Below are positions 7,762-17,106 of a stretch of 64,000 nt of DNA, piece by piece. The DNA is taken from NCBI GenBank assembly GCA_049296795.1, contig JBAQTC010000013.1, positions 1-64,000 on the forward strand. The letters run 5' to 3'. Each line of letters begins with the position of its first letter. Positions within the stretch are counted from its first letter, which is position 1. Made by a program: the position numbers and the translations under genes. This stretch comes from CAXNKH01 sp049296795. GTDB lineage: Bacteria > Pseudomonadota > Gammaproteobacteria > Burkholderiales > Burkholderiaceae_C. The notes under the pieces are model-generated. The model searched no databases, was not told where the DNA came from, and saw only the letters and a program-made list of their open reading frames with translations.

Positions 7762-10622
7762 CAAGCGAACTCCCTGACTTCACCTGGGCCGAACAGATTG
7801 CTGGTGCAGCGGCCACAAATCGTGGGATGGTCGCTGTCGTGGCCGACGTCGGTGCAGTAATGCCAGCAGCGATCGCATTTGGTGGCGTCTGAGCTGCGGC
7901 TGCTGATGGCCAACTCGGGCCCCTCAGTCAGATCGACCTTTGATGTGATGAAAGCGAATTTCAAATCCTGGCCCAAGCTGGACAGCAAGTGGTAGTCGGC
8001 TGCATTCAGGCTGAGACTGACATGGGCTTGCAATGAAGAACCCACCTTGCCGTCAGAGCGCAGGGTTTCGATGTCTTTGTTCACCGCTTCGCGGATTTCT
8101 CGAATGCGCGCCCACTTGCTCATCAACGCCGCATCGGCGCCGGCTGGCCAGGTGGAGTAGGTCGCCAGAAAAATCGAATCTGCGCAGTTCGCCGGGGTCT
8201 TGCCGGCCGCACTCAGCACGGCCCAGGCTTCCTCTGCCGTGAACGAGAGGAACGGTGCCATCCAACGCAGCATGGCTTGGGTAATTTGCCAGAGCGCAGT
8301 TTGTGCCGAACGCCGCGCTAAAGAATTGGCGGCGGTGGTGTAGAGCCGATCTTTGAGAATGTCGAGGTAAAAAGCGCCCAAGTCTTCGGAACAATAGACC
8401 TGCAGCTTGGCCACTACCGGGTGGAATTCATAAACTTCGTAGTGCGCCAGAATGTCGGCCTGAAGTTCGCAGGCCCGGCCTAGCGCGTAGCGGTCGATCT
8501 CCAGCATGTCCTTGAAGTCAACGCTGTTTTGGGCCGGATCAAAGTCACTGACATTGGCCAACAGGAATTTCAGGGTGTTGCGGATGCGACGGTAAGTGTC
8601 GACCACGCGGGCCAGAATCTTGTCGTCGATACCCAGGTCACCCGAGTAGTCGGTGGCGGCGCACCACAGGCGAATGATCTCCGCACCCATCTTGTCGCTG
8701 ACCTCTTGCGGCGCCACCACATTGCCCTCGCTCTTGCTCATCTTGCGGCCCTTGCCATCCACGGTGAAGCCGTGGGTCAACAGGCCTTTGTAAGGCGCAT
8801 GGTCGTACATGGCGCAAGCGGTCAACAGCGAGCTGTGAAACCAGCCGCGGTGCTGGTCATGGCCTTCCAGATAGAGATCGGCTGGCCAGGCCGATTGCTC
8901 GGCGTGGCTGTGGCGCAGCACATGGTCGTGGGTGGTTCCCGAATCGAACCAGACATCCAGGATGTCGCTGCTCTTGCTGTAATACGCGGCATCGTCACCG
9001 ATCAGGCTCTCAGGAGTGGCCTTGCTCCAGGCCTCGACCCCACCTTGTTCGACCAACTCGGCTGCCCGGTCCATCAGTTCCATGGTGCGTGGGTGCAAAT
9101 CGCCGGTAGCGATATGGATGAAGAAGGGCAGGGGAACGCCCCAGTTGCGCTGGCGCGAGATGCACCAATCGGGCCGGCCCGCGATCATGTCGCGCAATCG
9201 GGTCTTGCCATTTTCGGGGTAGAAGCGCGTTTCTTCGATGGCCGAGAGTGCCAATTGGCGCAGGGTTTGCGAGGCTTTGTCCTTGGTGAAAACACCCTCA
9301 CCTTGGTCCATCCGAACAAACCATTGGGCGGCGGCACGGTAAATCACAGGCGTTTTATGACGCCAGCAATGGGGGTAGCTGTGAACGATGTCTTGGGTGG
9401 CGAACAGACGGCCAGCGTCGCGCAAGCTGTTGATGATTTCGGGACAAGCTTTCCAGATATTGAGGCCACCGAACAGCGCCAACTCGTCTGCATAGCGGCC
9501 ATTGCCTTGCACTGGGTTGAGGATGTCCTCATAGGCCAAGCCATGAGCGACGCAACTGTTGAAGTCCTCCACGCCATAAGCTGGCGCCGAGTGAACAATG
9601 CCCGTGCCATCATCGGCGGTGGCGTAATCGGCCAAATAAATCGGGCTGAAGCGGTCGTAGCCGGTGTGCACATGGGCAAAGGGGTGCTTGAACTGGATGC
9701 CGCCGAGTTGCGCGCCAAGCGCGGTGGCGACGACGTTGCCGCTGAGCTGGAAGCGCTCCAAGCAGGCCTCAACCAGTGAGGCCGCCAGCAGCAACAGACC
9801 GCGCTCGGTACTCACCAGCGCATATTCGAGCGCCGGGTTCAAGTTGAGTGCTTGATTGGCGGGAATAGTCCAGGCCGTGGTGGTCCAGATCACCGCAAAA
9901 GCAGGCTGGGCTAAGCTGCTCAAGCCAAAAGCAGCGGCCAGCTTCTCGGGTTCGGCGCATAGGAAGCCGACGTCCAGTGTTTGCGATTTCTTGTCGGCGT
10001 ATTCGATTTCAAACTCAGCCAGCGAACTGCCGCAGTCAAAACACCAGTACACGGGTTTGAGTCCGCGGTAAACAAAGCCGCGTTCCATGATGCGTTTGAG
10101 TGCGCGAATTTCGTTGGCTTCGTTGCCGAAATCCATGGTGCGGTAGGGCTGATCCCACTGACCCAGCACGCCTAGCCGCTTGAAGTCTGCCATCTGGCCA
10201 GCGATTTGTTCGGTGGCGAAGGCTCGGCTCTTGGCCTGGACTTCATCGCGCGAAAGATTTCTGCCGTGCAGTTTTTCAATCGCATTTTCAATTGGCAGGC
10301 CGTGGCAATCCCAGCCAGGCACATAGATGGCGTCCAGTCCCTTGAGTTGGCGCGCTTTCACAATCATGTCTTTGAGGACTTTGTTGACCGCGTGCCCAAT
10401 ATGAATTTTGCCGTTGGCATAAGGCGGTCCATCGTGCAGCACAAATTTCTCACAACCGCAGCGTGCAGCGCGCAGCTTTTGGTAAATGCCGCGGTCTTCC
10501 CAGTCCTTGACCCAAGCCGGCTCTCGCTTGGGCAGGTCGCCGCGCATCGGGAACGGCGTGTCGGGCAGATTCAGGGTGGCGCGGTAATCGGGCTTGCTGT
10601 GGCTTGAGGTGTCAGTGGTCAT
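7761..10622 (-). CDS. ileS: Isoleucine--tRNA ligase
   Basis: The 953-residue class I aminoacyl-tRNA synthetase charges tRNA-Ile. The ATP-binding signature appears as HIGHAVNKVLKDMI, the second signature as GRKMSKSEGNVV, and the editing domain lies between them. The C-terminus ends with the bacterial zinc finger CDRCWHYC followed by CGRC. The length is normal. The ATG at 10622 (MTTDTSSHSKPDYRATLN) is preferred over upstream codons and lies 11 bp inside the end of ribF, so the three genes are tightly packed and probably cotranscribed. Confidence 0.97.
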   Translation of the reverse strand: MTTDTSSHSKPDYRATLNLPDTPFPMRGDLPKREPAWVKDWEDRGIYQKLRAARCGCEKFVLHDGPPYANGKIHIGHAVNKVLKDMIVKARQLKGLDAIYVPGWDCHGLPIENAIEKLHGRNLSRDEVQAKSRAFATEQIAGQMADFKRLGVLGQWDQPYRTMDFGNEANEIRALKRIMERGFVYRGLKPVYWCFDCGSSLAEFEIEYADKKSQTLDVGFLCAEPEKLAAAFGLSSLAQPAFAVIWTTTAWTIPANQALNLNPALEYALVSTERGLLLLAASLVEACLERFQLSGNVVATALGAQLGGIQFKHPFAHVHTGYDRFSPIYLADYATADDGTGIVHSAPAYGVEDFNSCVAHGLAYEDILNPVQGNGRYADELALFGGLNIWKACPEIINSLRDAGRLFATQDIVHSYPHCWRHKTPVIYRAAAQWFVRMDQGEGVFTKDKASQTLRQLALSAIEETRFYPENGKTRLRDMIAGRPDWCISRQRNWGVPLPFFIHIATGDLHPRTMELMDRAAELVEQGGVEAWSKATPESLIGDDAAYYSKSSDILDVWFDSGTTHDHVLRHSHAEQSAWPADLYLEGHDQHRGWFHSSLLTACAMYDHAPYKGLLTHGFTVDGKGRKMSKSEGNVVAPQEVSDKMGAEIIRLWCAATDYSGDLGIDDKILARVVDTYRRIRNTLKFLLANVSDFDPAQNSVDFKDMLEIDRYALGRACELQADILAHYEVYEFHPVVAKLQVYCSEDLGAFYLDILKDRLYTTAANSLARRSAQTALWQITQAMLRWMAPFLSFTAEEAWAVLSAAGKTPANCADSIFLATYSTWPAGADAALMSKWARIREIREAVNKDIETLRSDGKVGSSLQAHVSLSLNAADYHLLSSLGQDLKFAFITSKVDLTEGPELAISSRSSDATKCDRCWHYCTDVGHDSDHPTICGRCTSNLFGPGEVREFA

Positions 10623-11598
10623 GGTGGCTTGTGGATGCAAAGTACGCACGCGCATCATCACAATCTTTGGCGATTCCCGTTGTGAGGGAATCCAGACCGT
10701 CGTACTTGAACTCGTCGTGCAATTTATGGAGTAGCTCTACCCGGATGATTTTACCGTAGGCCCCCTCAGCGCCCAGCGCCTTGGGCCAGTCCAGGCAATG
10801 CGTCTCCAGCAGGACGCGCCCGCCATTGACATCGCCGGGGTCGAGCGAGGGCCGAATGCCCAGATTGGCCACGCCATTGAGGGGGCTGGCAGACAGGCCG
10901 TGGACGTGCACCGCGAAAATGCCGCTGGCGGCCGGTTTCCAGTGGGTAAAGCGCAGGTTAAGGGTGCGAAATCCAAGCTCCCGTCCGAGCTTGCGCCCGT
11001 GCAACACATGACCGGAAATATGGAAAGGATGACCGAGTAAACGGCTGGCGTCGCGCATGCGACCTTCGAGCAGGGCAGTGCGAACCACCGAGCTCGACAC
11101 CCGAAGACCATGGACTTCGTAGCTGTTCATGCGGGCCACATCAAAGCCCTGTCGTTGACCTGCAAGATCAAGCGTGTTGTAGTCACCGGCACGTTTGGCG
11201 CCAAAACGGAAATCATCTCCGACCAGCACGTATTTGACACCGAGTCCTTGCAACAGCACCTGGTCAATGAAGGTTTGAGGCGATTGTGCAGCCAAGCTGG
11301 CATCAAACGGCAGGATCACGACTTGATCCATGCCACAACGCGCCAGGTCGCTGAGTTTGTCGCGCAGTGTCCCAACCCGTGCCGGCGCTAACTCGGGCTG
11401 GTGCAAAAGGGTGGCAAAGTAATCGCGCGGATGGGGCTCGAAACTTAAAGCGCAGCTCGGTACCCCGCGTTGCTCGGCCTCGCTCTTGAGCAGCGCCAGC
11501 ATGGCCTGATGGCCACGATGAACGCCGTCGAAATTGCCGATGGTCAGGGCGCAGGCTGGCGCAATGCCTCGGTGCTGAAAGCCACGGAAAATCTTCAT
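10612..11598 (-). CDS. ribF: Bifunctional riboflavin kinase / FAD synthetase
   Basis: The 328-residue enzyme makes FMN and then FAD. The N-terminal nucleotidyltransferase domain has TIGNFDGVHRGHQAM (the HxGH-type motif) and VLVGDDFRFGAKRAGD. The C-terminal kinase domain has HGRKLGRELGFRTLNL and the conserved GVANLGIRPS segment. The start at MKIFRGFQHRG (11598) fits family alignments and upstream codons look non-coding. It is first in the ribF-ileS-lspA unit. I see no FMN riboswitch upstream. Confidence 0.95.
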   Translation of the reverse strand: MKIFRGFQHRGIAPACALTIGNFDGVHRGHQAMLALLKSEAEQRGVPSCALSFEPHPRDYFATLLHQPELAPARVGTLRDKLSDLARCGMDQVVILPFDASLAAQSPQTFIDQVLLQGLGVKYVLVGDDFRFGAKRAGDYNTLDLAGQRQGFDVARMNSYEVHGLRVSSSVVRTALLEGRMRDASRLLGHPFHISGHVLHGRKLGRELGFRTLNLRFTHWKPAASGIFAVHVHGLSASPLNGVANLGIRPSLDPGDVNGGRVLLETHCLDWPKALGAEGAYGKIIRVELLHKLHDEFKYDGLDSLTTGIAKDCDDARAYFASTSHHDH

Positions 11599-11772
11599 TG
11601 AATTGATATGGTTTTGATAGCAACTCGCAGTGCAAGCGCAAGCCATTGACGCCAAAATATCATAAAAACAGGGTATATTGTGTCTCAGTGGCAAGGTGAG
11701 TGTCGCTCAGCCGGCCGCACGTGACGAAGACGTTTCAATTTGTTTGGTTTTTATACCTGCAGGAGGCGTGTT

Positions 11773-12330
11773 TTGAAGGTACTGAAATTGTCGGCACAGG
11801 GCTTGCCCCAGTCCTGGATTTCTTTGCAGCAAGCGGTGATTCATTACGCCGCTGATGAAGTGCGCTGGGAGTCTGGCGGCGAAATAGCGGTGTTCCACGG
11901 CGGGCACAACGCGCTCACCGGACAGCAGTCAATCATCACCGTCAATAGCATCATTGGTACCCGCGGTCAGCCCTCGATCAATCCATTCCAGCTGCGCTCC
12001 AGCCTCACCAACAGCAAATTGTTTGTTCGCGACCGCAATATTTGCGCCTACTGCGGCCAACGCTTCCACGAAGAACACCTGACGCGCGAACACATCGTGC
12101 CATTTGCCCAAAAAGGCGCAGATCACTGGATGAATGTGGTGACGGCTTGCCGCGCCTGCAATCACCGAAAAAGTAGTCGCACCCCTGAGCAGGCCAATAT
12201 GCCCTTGCTTTACACGCCCTATGTGCCGAACTTGTGGGAGGACTTTATTCTGCGCAATCGACGCATTCTGGCTGACCAGATGGAGTTCTTGATGACCCAC
12301 TTGCCTCAGTCGTCTCGACTCATGAATTGA
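11773..12330 (+). CDS. HNH endonuclease family protein
   Basis: The 185-residue protein carries a zinc-bound HNH domain: CAYCGQ, then LTREHIVPFAQKGADHWMNVVTACRACNHRKSSRTPEQA. The two CxxC pairs bind structural zinc and the H...N...H residues form the nuclease site. The N-terminal 60 residues (KVLKLSAQGLPQSWISLQQAVIHYAADEVRWE) are a lineage-specific extension. I chose TTG at 11773 as the start because a perfect AGGAGG (11761-11766) lies 6 bp upstream and no ATG fits. It stands alone rather than beside a prophage, so a housekeeping role is possible; the target is unknown. Confidence 0.82.
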   Translation: MKVLKLSAQGLPQSWISLQQAVIHYAADEVRWESGGEIAVFHGGHNALTGQQSIITVNSIIGTRGQPSINPFQLRSSLTNSKLFVRDRNICAYCGQRFHEEHLTREHIVPFAQKGADHWMNVVTACRACNHRKSSRTPEQANMPLLYTPYVPNLWEDFILRNRRILADQMEFLMTHLPQSSRLMN

Positions 12331-12366
12331 GGCAGGTCAGGCCACAAGCCTGGTTCAAAATCTGCT

Positions 12367-12384
12367 GGCTTGCATGGCTTGCAT
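12367..12384. repeat. Short tandem repeat GGCTTGCAT
   Basis: Two direct copies of a 9-bp unit, plus a partial third, lie in the gap between the HNH gene and the converging acyl-CoA dehydrogenase gene. No function is apparent. Confidence 0.4.
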
Positions 12385-12421
12385 GGCTTAGAGGGGTGCT
12401 GTAGCCCGCAGTGGGTTGAAA

Positions 12422-13537
12422 TCAGGCAAACACGCCAGCCGTAGCCTGCATCCTGCTAGAGACCTCAGCGAGTTGAAACAGGCTGTCGCCGTAGGTCAGC
12501 TCCATTTGTGTCAAACGCTTGAAATAGTGGCTCACGCTGTATTCGTCGGTGACCCCGATGCCGCCGTGGAGTTGAATCGCTTGTTGCCCCACAAATCGCA
12601 TGGACTGACCCAATTGGTATTTGGCGCGGGCCAAGGCCAGCCGTCGTTCGGGGGCCGTGGTGTGGAGTTTGAGTGAGGCGTAATAGCTCATCGAACGAGC
12701 CAACTCGAGCTGCATTTTCATGTCGGCCACCCGGTGCCGAAGGGCCTGAAAACTTGCGATAGCAACGCCAAACTGTTGCCGGGTGTTCATGTAACTGGTG
12801 GTCAGGGTCATGATCTGGTCCATCGCACCGACGGCCTCGGCACAAAGTGCGGCAATGCCGATATCGACGCTTAACTCAAGTGCCGACAAACCGTCTAAGG
12901 TGATCAAGGTCGATTCGGCATTCAGGCAGGTCAGCTCGGCGGCGCGGCCACCGTCTTGTGTGCCGTAGCCTCGGGTGCTGACACCATCGGCGCTTCTCTG
13001 CACCAAGAACAAGGCAATTTGGTCGCCTATTTTGGCGGGAACCAAGAAAGCATCGGCCTGGTCGCCCGCGGGCACCAGACTTTTGCTGGCATTGAGGCTC
13101 CAGCTTCCGTTTTCTTGGCTGGCTGTTGCGCTACAGACGTCAAGCCGGTAACGCGCTGCGCGCTCTTGATGGGCCAGAACCACCAGAGCTTCACCGCTGG
13201 CGATCAGTCCCAGCCATGGTGTTTTGACCGGTTCGCTCGCATGACTTGATAACACGCTACTGGCGATCAGGGTTTGGGCCAGGGGCTCGAGCACCAGTCC
13301 GCGCCCAAGTTCTTCCATGACCACCATGGCCTCGATCGATCCCAGCCCCATGCCGCCATCGGTCTCGGCAATGGTCAGGCCGCACAGGCCTAAGTCGGCG
13401 AGCTCGGCGTAGGCTGATCGGGAGAAACCGCCAGCTTGCACGATGGAGCGACGGCGCTCAAAACGGTAGCCCTTGGCCACCCATTTGCGCACCGCTTCAC
13501 GCAGCTGTTCTTGCTCGTCAGTGAAATTGAAATCCAT
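12422..13537 (-). CDS. Acyl-CoA dehydrogenase family protein (downstream partner)
   Basis: The 371-residue flavoprotein has the acyl-CoA dehydrogenase fold, from MDFNFTDEQEQLREAVRKWV through a middle FAD-binding domain to the C-terminal helical part with YMNTRQQFGVAIASFQALRHRVADM and QQAIQLHGGIGVTDEYSVSHYFKRL. It starts 14 bp after the preceding dehydrogenase, and the pair resembles PimC/PimD-like or heteromeric acyl-CoA dehydrogenases for unusual or branched acyl-CoAs or steroid side chains. The start at MDFNF (13537) follows the ribosome-binding sequence AGGAGA. Substrate cannot be inferred. Confidence 0.87.
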   Translation of the reverse strand: MDFNFTDEQEQLREAVRKWVAKGYRFERRRSIVQAGGFSRSAYAELADLGLCGLTIAETDGGMGLGSIEAMVVMEELGRGLVLEPLAQTLIASSVLSSHASEPVKTPWLGLIASGEALVVLAHQERAARYRLDVCSATASQENGSWSLNASKSLVPAGDQADAFLVPAKIGDQIALFLVQRSADGVSTRGYGTQDGGRAAELTCLNAESTLITLDGLSALELSVDIGIAALCAEAVGAMDQIMTLTTSYMNTRQQFGVAIASFQALRHRVADMKMQLELARSMSYYASLKLHTTAPERRLALARAKYQLGQSMRFVGQQAIQLHGGIGVTDEYSVSHYFKRLTQMELTYGDSLFQLAEVSSRMQATAGVFA

Positions 13538-13551
13538 TTTCTCTCCTGCTT

Positions 13552-14730
13552 TCAGCCCAAAACGAACTGCGCGACGATATTGCGTTGAACTTCGTTGGAG
13601 CCACCATAAATCGTGGTCTTGCGCATATTGAAGTAGCTCGAAGCCAGCGGCGCGCAATGGGCCGCACCCACGTGGTCGCCTTGCCAACCCGCTTCCATGG
13701 CTTCTCGGATCAGGGGCAGGGCGTAGGGGCCGGCCGCCAGCATCATGAGTTCGCTGTAACGCTGCTGGATTTCGCTGCCCCGGATCTTGAGCAGGCCTGC
13801 AATGTCGAGGGAATTTTTGCCTGATTTCTCGGCCGCCAGCACCCGCAGCACCATCATTTCTAGAGCCACTACGTCAACCTCGAGTTTGGCAATTTCATCG
13901 CAAAAGCGCGTGTCGCTCGCAAGCCCTTCGGCTTTGGCGATGCGCTTGAGACGTTCCAACTCGCGTTTGGCGCGGTTGACATCGGCGATATTGGTGCGCT
14001 CATGGCTCAGCAGGTGTTTGGCATAAGTCCAGCCTTTGTTTTCCTCTCCCACCAGGTTGTTGACAGGAACGGCGACATTGTCAAAAAATACTTCGTTGAC
14101 TTCCGCTTCGCCGTCGAGCAATACGATCGGTCGCACAGTGACGCCGGGCGATTTCATGTCGATCAAGAGGAAACTGATGCCAGTTTGCGGTTTGCCTTCG
14201 TTGCTGGTGCGCACCAGGCAAAAAATCCAGTCCCCATGCTGACCCAGGGTGGTCCAGGTTTTTTGGCCGTTGACCAAGTACAGATCACCTTGGCGTTCGG
14301 CCCGGGTTTTGACCGAAGCCAAGTCGGAACCCGAGCCGGGTTCGCTGTAACCCTGGCTCCACCAGACCTCACCGCTGGCAATACCGGGTAGGAAGCGCTG
14401 TTGTTGTTCGGGTGTACCAAAAGCCATGATCACAGGCGCCACCATCACCGGGCCGAACGGCACAACTCGAGGGGCGCCTGCCAGCGCACACTCTTCTTCG
14501 AACAAATGCTTTTGAATGGAGTTCCAGCCCGGCCCCCCGAATTGCTGGGGCCAGCCATGGCCGAGCCAGCCTTTGCTTCCCAAAATTTTGGCCCAGCGCT
14601 GAAAATCGTCCCGCCCCAGATGCAGCGCATGGTGGACATTATGGGAGATGTCGGGCGGTAAATTGGCGCGAACCCAGGTGCGAACGTCGGCGCGAAACGC
14701 TTGCTCTTGCGGGGTAAATGTCAGGTCCAT
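13552..14730 (-). CDS. Acyl-CoA dehydrogenase family protein (upstream partner)
   Basis: The 392-residue protein begins MDLTFTPQEQAFRADVRTWV and shows acyl-CoA dehydrogenase hallmarks: the flavin region WWSQGYSEPGSGSDLASVKTRA, then NGQKTWTTLGQHGDWIFCLVRT, and the C-terminal NMRKTTIYGGSNEVQRNIVAQFVLG. It is the first gene of a two-gene unit with a second, shorter dehydrogenase just downstream, which suggests a hetero-oligomeric enzyme. It is expected to catalyse alpha,beta-dehydrogenation of an acyl-CoA with electrons passing to ETF. The genes around it do not reveal the substrate. Confidence 0.88.
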   Translation of the reverse strand: MDLTFTPQEQAFRADVRTWVRANLPPDISHNVHHALHLGRDDFQRWAKILGSKGWLGHGWPQQFGGPGWNSIQKHLFEEECALAGAPRVVPFGPVMVAPVIMAFGTPEQQQRFLPGIASGEVWWSQGYSEPGSGSDLASVKTRAERQGDLYLVNGQKTWTTLGQHGDWIFCLVRTSNEGKPQTGISFLLIDMKSPGVTVRPIVLLDGEAEVNEVFFDNVAVPVNNLVGEENKGWTYAKHLLSHERTNIADVNRAKRELERLKRIAKAEGLASDTRFCDEIAKLEVDVVALEMMVLRVLAAEKSGKNSLDIAGLLKIRGSEIQQRYSELMMLAAGPYALPLIREAMEAGWQGDHVGAAHCAPLASSYFNMRKTTIYGGSNEVQRNIVAQFVLG

Positions 14731-14824
14731 AAGATTTTTCTCGCGTGGCTATCTTGGGTGTTTTAGCATGATCGCGCAGAAGTTCCTGTCGGGCATGCGA
14801 CAAGGCCGATAATTCTCACATCCC

Positions 14825-15427
14825 ATGAAAAACATTGTAATTTTGATTTCAGGTGGTGGCTCCAATATGGCGGCCATCATCCAAGCCGCCCAAAGCCAGG
14901 GCTGGCGCGAACAACACGGCATCGAGGTGGCTGCCGTCATTAGCAACAAAAGTCAGGCCGCAGGGTTGATCTTGGCGCGTGAGCGGGGGATCAAGACAGA
15001 AGTGTTGGCGCACCAAGGGTTTGCGACGCGGGAAGCTTTTGACGCTGAATTGATGGCCTTGATTGACCGACAGGATGGCCAGGGTCGGCCGGCCTTGGTG
15101 GTGTTGGCGGGATTTATGCGTATTCTCACGCCCGAATTTGTTCATCACTACGCTGGACGGCTGATCAACATACACCCTTCTTTGTTGCCGGCCTTTGCCG
15201 GATTGAACACCCACCAGCGGGCCATTGACGAAGGTTGCAAGTTTGCTGGGGCTACCGTGCATCAGGTCACAGCTGATCTTGACCGTGGTCCGATCTTGGC
15301 CCAGGCAGTGGTGCCGGTGCTCAGCGCAGACACGGCACAAACCCTGGCCAGCCGCGTGCTAACGCAAGAGCACGTGATTTACCCGCGTGCCATCCTGGAG
15401 TTGCTGCAGCAACAGCCCGCGCTATAG
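14825..15427 (+). CDS. purN: Phosphoribosylglycinamide formyltransferase
   Basis: The 200-residue enzyme transfers the formyl group from 10-formyl-THF to GAR in de novo purine synthesis. It has the phosphate-binding loop ISGGGSNMAAI at the N-terminus, the catalytic Asn and His in INIHPSLLPAFAG, and the catalytic Asp in VTADLDRGPILAQ. Length matches the family. Its stop codon shares a 6-bp CTATAG with the stop of the converging DUF1653 gene. Confidence 0.96.
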   Translation: MKNIVILISGGGSNMAAIIQAAQSQGWREQHGIEVAAVISNKSQAAGLILARERGIKTEVLAHQGFATREAFDAELMALIDRQDGQGRPALVVLAGFMRILTPEFVHHYAGRLINIHPSLLPAFAGLNTHQRAIDEGCKFAGATVHQVTADLDRGPILAQAVVPVLSADTAQTLASRVLTQEHVIYPRAILELLQQQPAL

Positions 15428-15679
15428 CAAGGGGTCGGTTTGTTCTGCAACCCAGGCAAAACGCGGTTGCAGCATGCCTTCGAACACAATCTCCTGTGCG
15501 AACATGGCAGCCGGGCGAACCCAAAGGCCGTGTTCACCATACAGGGCGCGGTAGAGCGTCATGGCCTCCAGCGTTTCGCTGTGGCGCACCATTCCCACTA
15601 CCTGGTACAGATTGCCCTTGTAATGCCGGTAGAGACCCGGGCGAGTTGGGGTCATGATGGGGGGTTCTGGCTCACTCAT
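15422..15679 (-). CDS. DUF1653 domain protein
   Basis: This 85-residue protein matches DUF1653 in layout: a short SH3-like domain around PGLYRHYKGNLYQVVGMVRHSETLEAMTLYRALY and GLWVRPAAMFAQEI. The family is common and small, without an established function. Its 3' end overlaps purN tail to tail by 6 bp. It starts within 20 bp of the divergent RNA methyltransferase gene, so the two promoters overlap coding sequence. Confidence 0.8.
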   Translation of the reverse strand: MSEPEPPIMTPTRPGLYRHYKGNLYQVVGMVRHSETLEAMTLYRALYGEHGLWVRPAAMFAQEIVFEGMLQPRFAWVAEQTDPLL

Positions 15680-15695
15680 GGGACAATCCTTTGCT

Positions 15696-16967
15696 ATGCA
15701 TCCTAAAGCTTTGCTCGACGCCTGTTCCGAACTGGTACGGTTGACCCTGAAATTTGATCACCCGGCCGACGCCATTGTGTCTCGGTTCTTTCGTGAGAAC
15801 CGGGGCCTTGGGCCGCGTGAAAGATCCACGCTGGCTGAGACCGTTTACACCGTGCTGCGCAACAAGTTGTTGTTCGACCATTTCGCTCCCTCAGGCAGCG
15901 GTTCCAAGGAGCGCCGTTTGGCCATTCTTGGGTTCCACGGGCCGCGCGACTTTCTTAAAAGTGCTTTGAGCGATCAGGAAAAAAAATGGCTGGATCAATG
16001 TGACCAGGTCAAGCCCACGGATTTGATGGAGCGCCATCGCCACAACCTGCCAGAGTGGTTGGTGCAGCCCTTGAAAGAACAACTGAAGGATGATTTTTGG
16101 TTGCTGGCGCAAAGCTTGAATCGGGGCGCTGGACTTGACTTGAGGGTCAATGTCTTGAATTCAAAGCGCGAGGAGGTGCAAAAGGAGCTGACCCGAGCCG
16201 GTATTAAATCGGTCGTCACACCCTATTCGCCCTGGGGCTTGCGGCTTGAGGATAAGCCTGCATTGAACAAGCTCGAAGCGTTTACCCGTGGTGCTTTTGA
16301 AGTGCAGGACGAAGGCTCGCAATTGCTTTCGCTCTTGGTCGATGCCAAGCGTGGTGAGATGGTGGTGGATTTCTGCGCGGGAGCTGGCGGTAAGACACTG
16401 GCTCTGGGCGCGTCCATGCGCAGCACCGGGCGTTTGTACGCATTCGACACTTCAGCCCATCGGTTAGATGCGCTCAAGCCTCGGCTGGCGCGCAGTGGAC
16501 TGTCCAATGTGCATCCGGCAGCGATTGCCCATGAGCGGGATGACCGGGTTAAGCGTTTGGCAGGGAAAATTGACCGGGTGCTGGTTGATGCGCCGTGTTC
16601 AGGGTTGGGCACGCTGAGGCGCAATCCCGACTTGAAATGGCGCCAAAGTCCGCAGGCCGTTGAGGAAATGACCCACAAACAGTCGGGTATTCTGCGCAGT
16701 GCCGCCCGCATGTTAAAATCCGGCGGTCGGTTAGTCTACGCCACCTGTAGTCTGCTGACGCAGGAAAACGAGGCCATCGCCGAATCGTTTGCTGCGGAAC
16801 ATGGCGAATTTACTTTGCTTGATGCAGGTGAAATCTTGTCAGGTCTGAAAGTACAGGGAGCCGCAACCCTGTGCACGGGTGGTGAAAGTGGTCAGCGCTA
16901 TTTGCGCCTTTGGCCACATCGCCACCACACTGACGGGTTCTTTGCGGCAGTTTTTGAGAAAAAATAG
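15696..16967 (+). CDS. RsmB/NOP-family RNA (cytosine-C5) methyltransferase
   Basis: The 423-residue protein has an N-terminal NusB-like helical region and a C-terminal SAM-dependent methylase. Motif I is VVDFCAGAGGKTLALG, and the two catalytic Cys lie in DAPCSGLGTLRRNPDLKW and VYATCSLLTQENEAI. This fits RsmB-type rRNA m5C methyltransferases and relatives. The ATG at 15696 (MHPKALLDACSELVRLTLKF) is preferred because upstream residues overlap the divergent gene. Whether it modifies 16S C967 or another site is inferred only from family. Confidence 0.87.
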   Translation: MHPKALLDACSELVRLTLKFDHPADAIVSRFFRENRGLGPRERSTLAETVYTVLRNKLLFDHFAPSGSGSKERRLAILGFHGPRDFLKSALSDQEKKWLDQCDQVKPTDLMERHRHNLPEWLVQPLKEQLKDDFWLLAQSLNRGAGLDLRVNVLNSKREEVQKELTRAGIKSVVTPYSPWGLRLEDKPALNKLEAFTRGAFEVQDEGSQLLSLLVDAKRGEMVVDFCAGAGGKTLALGASMRSTGRLYAFDTSAHRLDALKPRLARSGLSNVHPAAIAHERDDRVKRLAGKIDRVLVDAPCSGLGTLRRNPDLKWRQSPQAVEEMTHKQSGILRSAARMLKSGGRLVYATCSLLTQENEAIAESFAAEHGEFTLLDAGEILSGLKVQGAATLCTGGESGQRYLRLWPHRHHTDGFFAAVFEKK

Positions 16968-17106
16968 GCCCTTTCCCGTTTTGGCTACATTCCTCAGGTA
17001 ACCGAGGATAAATTTTGTTAGCCAGAGATTGAGCTAGGCCTTAAAATCCGGACATTGCAGCAGGTGGCTGCCGTGCACTTAAACCTCACTGAGAGAAACT
17101 TTAGTT

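Noticed and set aside
8529..9779. 416-codon open frame on the plus strand inside ileS
   Set aside because: It is antisense to the conserved isoleucyl-tRNA synthetase sequence, has no recognisable domain and reflects codon bias of the opposite strand.
11599..11772. FMN riboswitch upstream of ribF
   Set aside because: I could not find the conserved RFN-element blocks in this stretch; ribF in this group is normally not riboswitch controlled.
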